Shown: positions 22,840 through 33,927, numbered from the stretch's first letter. The stretch is DNA of 64,000 bases from Catonia carolina (GCA_035578175.1 JAQMRL010000002.1:138064171-138128170), one strand, 5' to 3'. The notes: generated from the sequence alone by a model not told the origin. Program-made: numbers and translations.

Positions 22840-24235
22840 ATGACAAAAATTGTATGAGATTACTAAAAGATTACAAAAGGAACTGTTGTAATTTGTGCCA
22901 GATATAACAGTTGTAAAACCAAAACCAAACGTTTACCCCTAAACAGACTTTAAATCCGATCAGTTATTACGTATAGTTCAGCCGTTCTTAGTTTGCTCCT
23001 ACTGTCAACAAAAAAAAGCCACCTACTACAGGGTGCACACTAGAGTCCGCGACTTTACGGATGTCGTATTCCTATTACGTTAACTATTTTTTAAATTATA
23101 AGCACTTAAAGTACTAAAAACATCAGTCATGATATGATGTACGCCTAACAATTTCATTTATAAAAATACTTTTAAAAGTATTTTGTATTTAAATACTTTA
23201 GAAAGTATTTTGTTCTTACTTTTTAATCAGCGTGCACACATTTTTATATAATGCGCATGCTCAGTGACGCCATTATTTGTTTACATTAGGAGCAAACTAA
23301 GAGAGGCTGGACTATAGAACGGTATTATTGTAGTCATATTATTATATCCGCATTGTGAAAGCACTTATCCGTAATCAATAATGAATAATGCATAAATAAA
23401 TAAACGTTAACTGTCTCGTATTAGCATAGTTGTTGCGGTCAGACTGCAATTCTTTGTTCTGATTAAACTATTCGTACTGTTTAAATTGCACATCTCTAAT
23501 CGTGGAGAAATTAATACAGTATAGTATTATATAGCCTGCTTTAACACTACTCCTATTATAATTCAGTAGATTTATAATTTAAAGGATTTACTTTATTGTG
23601 ATCATGACTCCTTGTCAATTACATTCTCATTCATTTCTACTGACTCAATTTTAATTATTTCTGTTTGTCTTTCTCTTGTATCAGGATGTTCTGTTAAAAC
23701 AACTTCACAACGTACTCATTTTAACTTTGTCTTTGACTTCACTCATTCTTTCTTTCATTCATTGTACGGATGTTTCCTTTTGTTCTAAGCTTCTTTTTTG
23801 ATCTTATTCCTTTTGTACTTTATGTATTTGGTTCATAAGTAACTCTTTAGTTTTATTTAATATCCTGTTTAAGTTTAATTCATTTGATAATAGCCTATAA
23901 TAAGTTAATTAATTAATAATAATATTTTTATTACTAACTAAAAATTACAACTCATAATGCCTCTTAATTTTACGCATAAATAATTACAATATTACTACAA
24001 TTAACTTAAAATAACTAACAAATTTATTACAATAAGTTAACTAGTTAAAATTAAATAAACTAAATCCCACTTGGGTAAAAAAGTTCATATTAAATACATG
24101 TTCAAATTGTTCTGCCATACAGAAATTAGTTTTAATCTGTTTTAAAGTGAAAACTATTTAGGAAAACTAATAAGTTGTATTGTGGTTATGGACACTGTAC
24201 ACTATACAGAATTTATTTGTAGTCAAATATATTTA
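22840..24235. other. No gene recognised
   Basis: AT-rich spacer without shared repeats; short ORFs only. Around 23,120-23,220 there is a local run of AAATACTTT-type inverted words. Confidence 0.5.
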
Positions 24236-24305
24236 TTAATGTTTTTTTGTGTATATATATATAAAAACCTTTCTTATTTACCTTATACTGATTTTTGTAC
24301 TTTCT

Positions 24306-24351
24306 TTATTACAAGCACTTTCGCTGTGCGCACCGCTTCTTCAGGTAATAA
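24306..24351 (-). ncRNA. Hammerhead ribozyme motif, copy 1
   Basis: Minus strand, 5' to 3': stem I strand TTATTAC, core CTGAAGA, stem II GCGGT with ACAGC (one mismatch), core GAAA, a minimal stem III (AG with CU around two bases), cleavage triplet CUU, then the stem I partner GTAATAA, 7 bp perfect. All invariant core positions fit the type I hammerhead consensus (position 7 is free). Predicted cleavage lies between 24,313 and 24,312. The tiny stem III suggests activity as a dimer, as known for Penelope-like and retrozyme hammerheads. Confidence 0.72.
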
Positions 24352-24458
24352 TAAAAAAAGTTTCTGGAAATAGTTTATGAAAATTCTTTCGTCAATCTTT
24401 TCATCTTCTTCAAAGGAAGATGCAATTTTCATAAAATATTTCTAGAAACTTTTATTAC

Positions 24459-24502
24459 TATTACCTGAAGAAGCGGTGCGCACCGCGAAAGTGCTTGTAA
24501 TA
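24459..24502 (+). ncRNA. Hammerhead ribozyme motif, copy 2
   Basis: Plus strand: TATTAC, CTGAAGA, then GCGGT-GCGC-ACCGC as a perfect 5-bp stem II with 4-nt loop, GAAA, GTGC, cleavage triplet CUU, and GTAATA, which pairs 6 of 6 with TATTAC. Predicted cleavage is between 24,496 and 24,497. The unpaired core matches the consensus exactly, and stem II lacks the mismatch of copy 1. It is oriented opposite to copy 1, about 110 bp away. Confidence 0.75.
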
Positions 24503-24824
24503 AAGAAAGTACAAAAGGCAATACATGGTAAATAAAAAGTTTTATTATACATACAAAAAAGTCAAAACATAAATGTTGATTCTGCTGCTATGATGCTAAC
24601 TAGTAACTTTTTTTTGACTGTACAAGATGTTTTTTATTTGCAACTGCATAAAATTAACAAAAAGAAAATTTGATAAAAAAGGATACAAATATTGACAAAT
24701 TTTAAGAGATTGAGGAGATCACTACCCATTGACAGAACTCCAACCGTAATCATTAAGTTAGTTCATTATTTGTTATTATTTACTTAATTTTATTTTGTTT
24801 TTCTTTCATTTTGACGTCTCATGA

Positions 24825-25262
24825 TATCTCTACTTCAGAGTCGTTTCAGTCTTCGTATAGGGGCAGTTGGTAAATCTGGTGTGTCTAGGTCAACAATGAG
24901 CTGGTTTGAATTGTTGTGTAATTTCTTTTTAAATCATGTGTTTGTGCGTAGGAACTCATCGTTGATGTATGAGACGTATAAATCCGTGTTTAGTGTATTG
25001 TTCGTTACGTAAAAGGGAGCACTAGTTATCTGTCTTAACAGTTTGGACTGAAAGCGTTGTATTTTTAAAATGATCGACGGTTTGGCACAACATTTAATTT
25101 GGCTGCTATACATCCAAACGGGTCTAAGGTAACACTTACAAACTAGTAGTTTTAGATGAAGTGGGAGTTTAGAAGATCTGGAAATAAACGAATACAGTTG
25201 TTTACGTCTAGTGTCCAAAGATTTTCGCGTTTCGTTGACATGTTGGTTCCACGTTAGTCTTT
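24825..25262 (-). pseudogene. Jockey-like LINE reverse transcriptase C-terminus
   Basis: Minus-strand translation runs RLTWNQHV, then LYSFISRSSKLPLHLKLLVC, YLRPVWMYSSQI, IQRFQSKLLRQITSAPFYV and, after a frame change, VDLDTPDLPTAPIRRLKRL to a stop near 24,832. The order of blocks matches the C-terminal third of a Jockey-clade reverse transcriptase. Only one or two frameshifts interrupt it, so it is younger than the 29-kb copy. Confidence 0.88.
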
Positions 25263-25491
25263 TCTAGATGTAGAGACCAACTAGTAACTTAAATAATTAT
25301 AATTATTTTTAGTATAATCTTTGGCTGCACTGGTCAAGGTTTTCCGCATAGTTTTTCTCGACCACTGATCAGTTTCCATTTTCTGTTCTTTCAGTAGTAT
25401 AACCTTCTCGTTTCCTATCCTAGACATCTTAACCTGTTATATATCATGTATACATTATATCATGTATATTGTGCTTTAAACCACAATCCGA

Positions 25492-25945
25492 TTTTTTCAA
25501 GGTTTTTTTTTTATTTTTCAAGTCGGATCAGCAGCTAATGACTACTTTGCGTGGGAAAAGTGGGTTTAAACATGCAATATCCAGACTCTAGCCAAGAAAT
25601 TGAACTTTTCACTTTACAGCGAAGTTTGTCTAAGCTAACCACTGCGCCACAGAGGTAGTTAACGTTTTTTTGGTTGTTACTTTTTCTATATACTTCTTTA
25701 AAAATTTCCACGGAAACATTGTATGATTCATTTATTTATAATTCTTTTAGTTCTAGCTTTCATTAAAAGACGCATCAAATGCTTGGTTATTGGCCACCGT
25801 GATAAGCTATGATATTGTATCGGTAGGTTCTGATATGTTAAACTTTTCCTGGCCCTGCCGAAAATTAAAACCGGGACCTTCCGACTTGACAGTTAAGCAT
25901 ATTCTAGTAATATAAAGCACTGCACCACAGAGAAGCCCTAAATAA
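25492..25945 (-). repeat. Two degenerate tRNA-like SINE copies
   Basis: Two stretches (25,492-25,665 and 25,790-25,945) each contain an inverted B-box-like region and end in AAGC(T/A)...CACTGC(G/A)CCACAGAG, resembling the head of SINE C read on the minus strand. Both are heavily decayed. Confidence 0.45.
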
Positions 25946-26218
25946 TCAAAATAATAAGCCCTGGTTATTTCAATTTCTTATCATTACCATATCTTACATT
26001 ATAATAATATTGTGACACCTATCTTTAAGATCCGTTTCGGGATCTGGGTAAGTTAAATAAGTAACAAACTTTTGTTTAAAATCACAAACAAATATTGATT
26101 AAGCATTATAAATTACAATTAATGATGTTAATTAAATCAACGAATGAATTACAATATAACTACAGTTAAATTACTTAAAATAAATAAAAATAAATTGATA
26201 ACATTAAATAAACTTACA

Positions 26219-26352
26219 TATATATGATAATGAACAGCCAAAACAAAACAAATTAAAAATATAAAACTCACCTCAGAGTATTAGTATATTCATTCAAGAT
26301 GTGAGTTTTATATTTAATTTGTTTTGTTTTGGCTGTTCATTATCATATATGT
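26219..26352. repeat. Near-perfect inverted repeat, about 52-bp arms
   Basis: ATATATGATAATGAACAGCC and the following AAAACAAAACAAATT stretch on the left recur in reverse complement on the right, with a two-base indel and a loop of about 30 bp. It lies inside the solo LTR and is absent from the LTR at 55.4 kb. Confidence 0.92.
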
Positions 26353-26738
26353 AGTGGTGCAAACAAAGGAAAATAATGTTTAATAAAATAAACTTATTCT
26401 TACTTATAAAGTTAACAACGATTATACAATCGTATAATTTTGTTGTATAAGTTGTACGTGTGTACAACTTACGTCGGATCTCTTCGCAGGCGTACTCTTG
26501 CACAGTATAACTCACTAACTAACAGATAAAAACTCGTTGATGGTAGATCAAAGACTTAACTCCAAAACGGCGTGCTCCTGTATGTAGATGACGCAATGGA
26601 AGTCACAAGAACCACAGAGATTTTTGATATAATACAATTTTTTACAAAACGTTAATAATCATTATAAAATTGAATAGAATGGTTACAAAAAAGCCAATTA
26701 CCTAAATAGATACCCGACTCCTCTAGGTACCCGTACAG

Positions 26739-26919
26739 CAATTTTTTTTTGTTTTTGTTTAACGTCCGACACTTCTACAATTACTGCTAATGCAGACGGT
26801 GAAGGATGAAATGATTTTTTGTAACGTATGAAAATATGCCATGCCTGAATGGGATTCGAACCCAACACCGCATGATGAGAGGCGAGCACGTTACCAACTA
26901 TGCCAATGCGGCCGGCTAA
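26739..26919 (-). mobile_element. SINE C copy with short TSD
   Basis: Minus strand: GCCGGCCGCATTGGCATAGT, B box GGTTCGAATCCC, then the GTCTGCATTAGCAGTAATTG block and GACGTTAAAC tail. CGTACAG occurs at 26,732-26,738 and 26,920-26,926. Nested in the solo LTR, so it is younger than that insertion. Confidence 0.88.
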
Positions 26920-27079
26920 CGTACAGAAATATGCTGACCTATACTATACATAACCATTTTTGTGCGTTCTATTTCTACTTCTTAGAAACCCTATTTATTA
27001 TTTACAATAACACCTTTCAAATCTCGGTCCTTCTCGAGAATTCTTGAACACATTTTTCTTTAGATATTGTCACAATATG

Positions 27080-28980
27080 TACTAACTTCTTATTTACTAT
27101 ATACTCTACAAAAGGCATTACAATAGACTTTCTATTAATGCTGGGAATAATCCTCCTGAGGTATAGTTACAATTTAAGTAGGAGAAGAATTATTAAATTT
27201 AATGTTTTTAGCATCTGTATGATTTTGGTATAAATAATAAAAAGGTTATAAGTTTCGAAATTAAAATCTAAGTAATAAGACAGAAAGGTACTCAGAAATT
27301 CATGACAACATTTATCCGTTTTCCTTTTACAAAATGAGAGCAAGATAAATAAATCACATTGAGTAGATGCACAACTATAAATCTATCGAGTTGTGTTATT
27401 TTCTAAAATAAGAAAGAACTTCAGAGTCGCTTACAAATGCTATAAAAGTTTCTCGTGTCACTAATACGGTAGGAAAAACTTATTTTAGATTCTTATCTTC
27501 TTTAATAAATTTTGTAGCTGTACTTCCTTTGAAAATAACCTAACAAAATGTTAACTATGAAATGAACTTTTTTGAATTAAACCGATTAAAAGGGTTCAAT
27601 CATTGTGTGTGTTTTGACAAAAAAATTATTGCAAGATGATTAGAAACAAGATTTATAATTATATTAACGGTTTGATGGATAACAGCCTGTCTAGCAAAAA
27701 AACAAAATGGATGGAATTAGACGGTTGAAAAATACCTATAATAATTCGCTGGTGCTGTAAGCGGCTACTCTCGTCGGAAAACCAGATAATTAACAACGGC
27801 AAACAGAAGTAAGTAAAAACAGACTTGAGTAGATAAGATAAACATTAAGCGCAGAAGGTCTCGGGTTCGGTTTCCTGTCAGGTCTGGCATTTTTTCAACT
27901 ATATGTCATCAAAAATGCGTTCAAGTAAAGGCTTATGTACTCATCATCACTCAATGTAAAAAATGCGTTACTCAATGAAACTGCAGGAAATTTTCTCAAA
28001 AATTTTCTAATTTTGGAGCGGCTTTTACTTAACGAACAAAATTAAAATACTAAAGGTTAAATTTTCGTCACAATATTTAAAAAATTTCTATAAACGTGAA
28101 GTGCATATTTTAAGTCACCTGTTTTTAGAACATTGTAAATAAGTTACTGTTACAAAAAGAGCTCGACAAAATAAACACTCTTTTTAGGGTTATAGGCCTA
28201 ATCTTGAAAAAAAAACAACAGATTTTTCTTGCGACACCAGAACAATTCCCAGAGATACTGTTAATGAATTTTATTGAACATAAAAATGTAGTAAATGAGA
28301 GAAAATGGTTCAAATCCTTTTAGGGCTGTTCTCAGAAAAGCAAGATTTTTCAAGACTTGAGTAAATTTACTCGTTTAATTTTGGCACTAGGCCAGTAATT
28401 CCAAACCCCCTTTTAAGCACCCGTCTAAAACTTCTACGTTTTATCAATATCCCTTAATTGGTTAAGTCTAATAAGTTTCCTAACGAATAAACAGAATTTT
28501 AAAATATATTTTCCTTCTCGTGGATTGTAAAGTAAAAAGATTCACAAAAACCTTAAACTATTTAATGATTCCTACGCATATACATTGTTAGAGTAAAAAA
28601 CCTTTTTAGTTCACTTCATTTTTTAAATCCAGAAAGTAAAAACTATGAAAGTTACAGAAGTCCAAAAACCGAGTGATATTATAAATAAGAAACTAAAACA
28701 GATTACAAAAATACGTACAAGATGTTACAGTGCTATTAAGTTTTTTTATTTTTTTATTTACAAGTCTGTTGTTTATTTTTTTATTTACATTACAATCTGT
28801 TTACATGAAATAGAAAAATCAATAATTTTAATAAATCCTAATAAACATGATTACAAATTTCATCTGTTAATAAAATTGAAATTAGTAATAATTAATATTT
28901 GAGAGGTACAATAATGAATTGAAAGATAGAAAGTATATCAGTTAGAAAAAATGATAATAACTGTTACAATGTTTATTAAA
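27080..28980. other. No gene recognised apart from a SINE scrap
   Basis: AT-rich spacer. The 85-residue ORF at 28,645 is Lys/Ile/Tyr-rich and looks like translated AT-rich noncoding DNA. Confidence 0.5.
27849..27925 (+). repeat. SINE C fragment
   Basis: GGTCTCGGGTTCGGTTTCCT then GTCAGGTCTGGCATTTTTTC matches the B box and the region just after it in SINE C. The head and tail are lost. Confidence 0.65.
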
Positions 28981-28989
28981 ATCTATAAC

Positions 28990-29690
28990 TTTAATCGAAA
29001 ACACAATGTCTTTTTAATCTTAAAAATCCGGTATCAATGTTGTTTAAAAGTTTCAGAGCCAGGAAACTTGGATGGTGGTCTTTCTTCATATATATAGGCT
29101 ACGGCTGAATTCTGATATAGTTTGTTTCACAGTGCCTATATGCAAATCAGCATAGATACTACAACGATAGGAAATCGTTGATATACCACGGAATTTGCAG
29201 GGCAAGAATTTTAACTGAAAACATGGGTTTTAAAAGGAATTTATATGAAATAAGTTTTGAATCATTTGACAAAAGAGAGTGCACGTATTTACCAATTAAC
29301 CAGTGTAGTTTACGCACTGTCAGCTGAAGGTGTTTCTTTTTAGTTATTATGTGATGTTTCCATGTGAGGCGACGATCTAAATATAGTCCCAAGTATTTTA
29401 CTGTTGTGTTGTGTGGTAGTGCAATATTGTTTAATGTTACTGGTGGGCAGTTATTCTTCCCTAGTGTAAATGTGATATGTGTTGATTTGTTTTCGTTAAA
29501 TTTCGTTCTCCACTTTATTAACCATTTATCAAAAGTGGAAGGAATTCTTGTAAGAATTGTGACACAATTATTGGGTCTTAATGGATAGCGAGAACGGTCG
29601 TGTCGTGGGCAAAGGTCGCTATGGTCGTGTTTGGAGTTGTAGGGAAGTCAAGATGTTTAAGTAACTCTGATTTTATTGTATCGGTGTTTT
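28990..29690 (-). pseudogene. Jockey-like LINE reverse transcriptase relic
   Basis: Minus-strand reading gives IKSELLKHLDFPTTPNTTIA then FAHDTTVLAI, the position of the F-A-D-D catalytic box, with its first Asp replaced by His. NENKSTHITFTL, VKYLGLYLDRRLTWKHH, LHWLIGKY, YKFLLKP, WYI, ADLHIGTVKQTISEF and HPSFLALKLLNN follow in order. It therefore holds the palm-end to C-terminus. Stops and frameshifts are frequent, so it is dead. Confidence 0.88.
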
Positions 29691-29699
29691 ATCAAGAAA

Positions 29700-30213
29700 T
29701 TTATTGGATTTCGATCAACTGTCTAGTAGAGTATACCTACAGGTTTTTTCAAGTTATCTTATCTAATGCTTAAAATTCAGTAGTATTTGTCAATGGCTGG
29801 GTTGTCAGCTGCCACCTTGCTTTGTTACTTATTAAACCAGTGTAACGAATTCGTTGTTACAAATAAATAAATAAACCGTTATGTCACGTTGAATAATATA
29901 CATTAACTACGACAAATCATAAATGTTTTAGAGTACGAAATTGGGAGGTTATACTACTGCACAGAATGCAAATAGGATACTTACAAGGAGTCACTTGGAT
30001 TGGTCAAGGAAACCTGTGCAAAAACCTTGAACAAACAGACAATAATTATACTAAAACTAATCGATTACAATTAATTCGTAATAGTTGTTAGTATTTGTAT
30101 GCACAATCAACTAAATAATTGTTCAATTAAGAGTTTGCACTTTCATTAACAAAGCCAAGAACAGAAGAAGAAATAATTATATATGGCAGAACAATACAAA
30201 TTAATTAATCTAT
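29700..30213. other. No gene recognised
   Basis: AT-rich spacer between the LINE relic and the fold-back element. Confidence 0.5.
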
Positions 30214-31413
30214 TATACAGGGCGTTCTGAAAAAGGTCCAAGAATTCAGGGTGTGATTCCCCACAACAAAAGATGAAAAAAAGTTCAAATTAACATAGGT
30301 CCGAAAATCATTAGTTACCGAGTTATACAGGGTGAAAGATTTCGTCAGAATTTCAGTTACACCGTTGAAACGAAGGCCTACAGATATTTGTTGGGCGTTA
30401 AATTAGGCATAAATTTTACCGTATCGTATGTAAAATGCACAGAAACATTGAACAAAACAGGTTTCAGACTTGCAGCTGCAGTAATTTTTAAGATATCTGA
30501 TGAAATACGCAAAACTTGGTCCCGAGAAACAAGTTTCTTTTAGGTTTGAAGCAGATGAACTTTGTTAAATGAATAATAAACACAAAAAATTCTTATACAA
30601 AACTTGTAGAGAATTTAATTTTGAAGAGAATGATGTAAAATAAGTCAATAATAGATAAACGCAATTTTAAAAAAAATTATTTTTTGATTAAATAAAAAAC
30701 CGTATGAAAAATAGACAAAATCTGTTAAACTCTCTACTAACTTAATTAATGCAATACTTAAAAGAAAACACTTGTATTAAAATAAATTAATGAGTTACTT
30801 ATTGTTTATTTTTTTCAAGTAAACATTTTCAACAACCATAAATTATCATACATCAAAAAAGTAGCAGTTGCCATAACAAATAGCCACGTCACAATAGGTG
30901 TTTAGATTTTGTCTATTTTTTTATGGGTTTGTTTTATTTAATCAAAAAATAATTTTTTTAAAAATTGCGTTTGTCTATTATTGAATTATTTTACATCATT
31001 CTCTTCAAAATTAAATTCTCTACAAGTTTTGTATAAGAAAATTTTGTGTTTATTATCCATTTAACAAAGTTCATGTGCTTCAAACCTAAAAGAAACTTGT
31101 TTCTCGGGACCAAGTTTTGCGTATTTCATCAGATTTAAAAATTACTGCAGCTGCAAGTCTGAAACCTGTTTTGTTCAATGTTTCTATGCATTTATCATAC
31201 GATACGGTAAAATTTATGTCAAATTTAACGCCCAACAAATATCTGTAGGGCTTCGTTTCAACGGTGAAACTGAAATTCTGACGAAATCTTTCACCCTGTA
31301 TAACTCGGTAACTAATGATTTTCGGACCTATGTTAATTTGAACTTTTTTCATCCTTTGTTGTGAGGAATCACGCCCTGAATTCGTAGAACCCTTTTTCAG
31401 AACGCCCTGTATA
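30214..31413. mobile_element. 1.2-kb fold-back (palindromic) element
   Basis: Two arms of about 510 bp (30,214-30,725 and 30,908-31,413) are inverted copies at roughly 95 percent by eye, around a 180-bp unrelated centre. The ends are TATACAGGGCGTTCTGAAAA on both sides, consistent with insertion at TA. Both arms contain an open frame of up to 88 residues, but it has no recognisable domain. The transposon superfamily is unknown to me. Confidence 0.9.
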
Positions 31414-31987
31414 TATTTCTTTTGTCCGTGTGTTAGTCATTGAACTCCTCCTAAACGCCAGGACCGATTCCTATGAAATTTTTTGTGTGAGATTAAGTTG
31501 ATTCGAGAATGCTATAGATTTACAATTCGACCCAACAGAAGAAGTTTTTAAATTAATTAACTAATTTTTAAATTTTAGTTGATTTATTTTAGCTTAAAGT
31601 TCACATTGTATGGTGTAGGTGGCGCTCCGATAGTGTTTTGGTTAGCTTAAAGTTCACAATTGTATGCGGTTGGTGACGCTCCGATCGTGTTTACGAAACT
31701 TTTTGACAATTTCTAGCATATTAGTCAGACTATTTTAAAAGTTTTTTTTCTTGGTACTATTTGAGTTAGTTTCAAGTTTTTATCCAACATAAGTTAGTTT
31801 ATAGTATACGACTCCTCTCACACACCACACAATTTTTAAGTCAAGTTGTGATAACTGTACGCGTAGTGGCGTCAGGTATCATAGAAATAGATTCATAAAA
31901 ACATTCCAAAACATTTATGATTGATTTAAAAAATTTATGACTTTTGGAATTACGTTTCCACAGGACATCGTCTGTTGGGTCCGCTAG
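31414..31987 (+). mobile_element. Probable non-autonomous Helitron
   Basis: The 5' part contains TTGAACTCCTCCTAAACGCC and GATTCCTATGAAATTTTTTG, phrases typical of a widespread insect Helitron group. The 3' end is GGAC...GTCC (a 4-bp stem hairpin) followed by CTAG then T, matching the Helitron CTRR-T ending. Inside, a 53-bp unit with GTGGCGCTCCGAT is duplicated (about 31,590-31,698). No Rep/helicase sequence. Confidence is limited because the 5' TC end is not certain. Confidence 0.6.
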
Positions 31988-32163
31988 TATACTATAAAAA
32001 AAATCTATTAAAAATTGAACATAATTTGATACGTACACAAATTTGAATAAGTTTAAATTTAATATTAAAAAAATATCAATAACTTATATGATATTACTTA
32101 TTATGATATTACAAAAATTTACGAAAGTTATTTCTTTGTTTCATTGGAAGAATATTTCACTGT

Positions 32164-32217
32164 CCCAAACTAACTCAATGAACGTGCATAGTTGCACGTT
32201 CATTGAGTTAGTTTGGG
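32164..32217. other. Perfect 25-bp hairpin, 4-nt loop
   Basis: CCCAAACTAACTCAATGAAC plus GTGCA, loop TAGT, then the exact reverse complement. All 25 pairs are Watson-Crick. It lies inside a 93-residue ORF, which I consider spurious. Confidence 0.95.
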
Positions 32218-32405
32218 GCGAGCCCGTTGAATCCAGTTTTTCAGAAATTTATCTTAGCAAATATCAAAGAATTCATAAATATTATTATAACAGTGTTTTA
32301 ATAGCAGAAACGGTTTGCATTTAATTTTAATACTGTGTAGTGGAAGATTTTTGAAATGGTTTGTAGGTTTTTATAAATTTTGGCAGAAGTATAAAACGGT
32401 GCTTT

Positions 32406-32575
32406 TTTATTTAATTTTTTGTTGATGATAATGTCTACATAAATTTACCTTGAGCGTGGTTAATGATATGGGATGATATACGCATGTAAAAAATACGAGA
32501 CCGGACTGGGGTCAAAACCGGGACTTCTGAAATAGAAGCCAGATGCGCTGACCACTACATCAGCAGGCCGGCCAT
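32406..32575 (-). mobile_element. SINE C copy
   Basis: Minus strand: GGCCGGCCTGCTGATGTAGT, a damaged B box (GGTTTTGACCCC), and a T/A-rich end. The body has diverged from the copies at 11.9 and 26.7 kb. Confidence 0.75.
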
Positions 32576-32654
32576 CTTTTTCCAAACCCGGTTGTTCTAT
32601 GTTGCTCAGTTCTAAAAAATTTGTAATTGGTCGATTGTGAATGGATATATATAT

Positions 32655-32822
32655 TTTTTAAGTTTATCTTAAGTAACATCAACAGCTTGGTCATAAGCTA
32701 CTGCAGAGGGTTATGGAACGTTGGGTTTTGATTTGTTATAATTTCTAGAAACTAGCCGGGAATCGAACCCGGGACCTCCGTGTGGTAGGCCAGCGCGATA
32801 CCACTACGCTACGGAGGAGGAC
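32655..32822 (-). mobile_element. SINE C subfamily 2 copy
   Basis: Minus strand: CCTCCGTAGCGTAGTGGTAT (A box), GGTTCGATTCCCGGC (B box), then a GTTCCATAACCCTCTGCAGT block. The body, but not the head, is shared with the copy at 45.1 kb. The intact boxes could still be bound by Pol III factors. Confidence 0.75.
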
Positions 32823-32829
32823 ATGAATG

Positions 32830-33520
32830 GATATTTTTATTAACAAATTAACAGTTTTAATACACCAAACCCAATTCAGTTTTGTAAAAAAAATTGGTCA
32901 ATAAAGATTTTCATAACTTGATTTTTGAAAAAAAAATTATTTACTTGTCCTTATTTCACTTACAAGATAAAAATATCTGTGACCTAGAGGCGAATCGTTT
33001 GATCTTATAAAAAGCTTCAGTACTTCAGATCTCTCGATGAAACAAAATAACAACGAATATTGAAAAATGAACTTGTTAAACAAAAAACATGTATTTAAAG
33101 ATAAGTTATTATTGGCTCTAAATTACCATTGAAATAAACTTCAATAATCGAAGTTTGTAAAATACTCACTACCGGTTACAAGAAGAGTAAATCATGTTTT
33201 TGACATTTTTTTAGACGGACCAATAAACTTTAACAAAGGTTTTGATGTTATATTTATCAACTTTGTAACTTTGCAAAGCAAAATAACTTTGATTTGTTTA
33301 TATCAAGTTCTGAATAAACTCGTAAAGTTATCGTAGTATCGGATACTTTGTAATAATACAGAATGTTCCTATAAACAGAAAACTTTGTATAAAAAACAGG
33401 CAATTTAATAATAAATTCTGATACTTTTCAATTTTTACAGAGCTACTGAACTTATTACAACTGACAGACTATTTAACACTTTCAAAAGGTCGAGAATGAC
33501 TACTAAATTAATACCAGCTA
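32830..33520. other. No gene recognised
   Basis: AT-rich spacer with short ORFs only. Confidence 0.5.
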
Positions 33521-33531
33521 TATAAATGAGT

Positions 33532-33927
33532 CGTCGTTTAGGTCAACAGCCGAAAGGCTGGTTTGAACCTCTAGAGGTTTTACTAAGTAAAAACGAGGAG
33601 TAAGGTGGTTTACCATTGCCTTCCTCACTGAGTTGAAAGAGTATGCTTATCAGCATGCCAGGCCCTCCGAAAAGCACTCACTTTCCATCCTGCAAATGAC
33701 ACCTTCACTTCATTCACCACAGGGTCTGGCTGCATAGTGAAATTCGTTACTCTCAGAGGAGATAACTCTGACTAGTGTCTTTTACACCTCTACCTCTTCT
33801 GTTCTTAAATAGTTCAGTCATATAAGTGGCTGACTATGTGATAAGAAACAGAACTATTTTTTTTAGCCCTGGACCAAACAGATAGAGTGCAATTAAAATA
33901 ACACTCCACCTGCCCGTTTTGGGCACA
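33532..33927 (-). mobile_element. SINE B copy with perfect TSD
   Basis: Full-length minus-strand copy. ATAAATGAGT at 33,522-33,531 and 33,928-33,937 is a perfect 10-bp TSD. The tail hairpin with loop TTTC is intact. Confidence 0.95.

Larger units (their letters stand above)
24236..24565. mobile_element. Inverted-repeat remnant carrying two ribozyme motifs
   Basis: Two arms of roughly 140-160 bp, about 24,236-24,389 and 24,420-24,565, are inverted copies of each other around a short spacer. The central parts are over 90 percent alike by eye; the outer parts are looser. The sequence CCTGAAGAAGCGGTGCGCAC followed by CGCGAAAGTGC is the style seen at the ends of Penelope-like elements and retrozymes. 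No Penelope reverse transcriptase or GIY-YIG domain is in the window. Confidence 0.7.
26011..27074 (-). mobile_element. Solo LTR with nested SINE and inverted repeat
   Basis: On the minus strand it runs from TGTGACAATATCTAAAG to ATAGGTGTCACA. Exact ATAT copies flank it (26,007-26,010 and 27,075-27,078). The ends and the TCTATTTAGGTAATTGGCTT region match the LTR at 55.4 kb. It is about 350 bp longer than that LTR, explained by a SINE C insertion (26,739-26,919) and an inverted duplication (26,219-26,352). No internal retroelement sequence is attached. Confidence 0.88.

Noticed and set aside
31086..31352. 88-residue ORF in the fold-back element as a gene
   Set aside because: It occurs in both arms, has no known domain and is broken in the left arm.
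32750..32822. tRNA gene at an intact B box
   Set aside because: Same reasoning: the copy at 45.1 kb shares the non-tRNA body, so it is a SINE.
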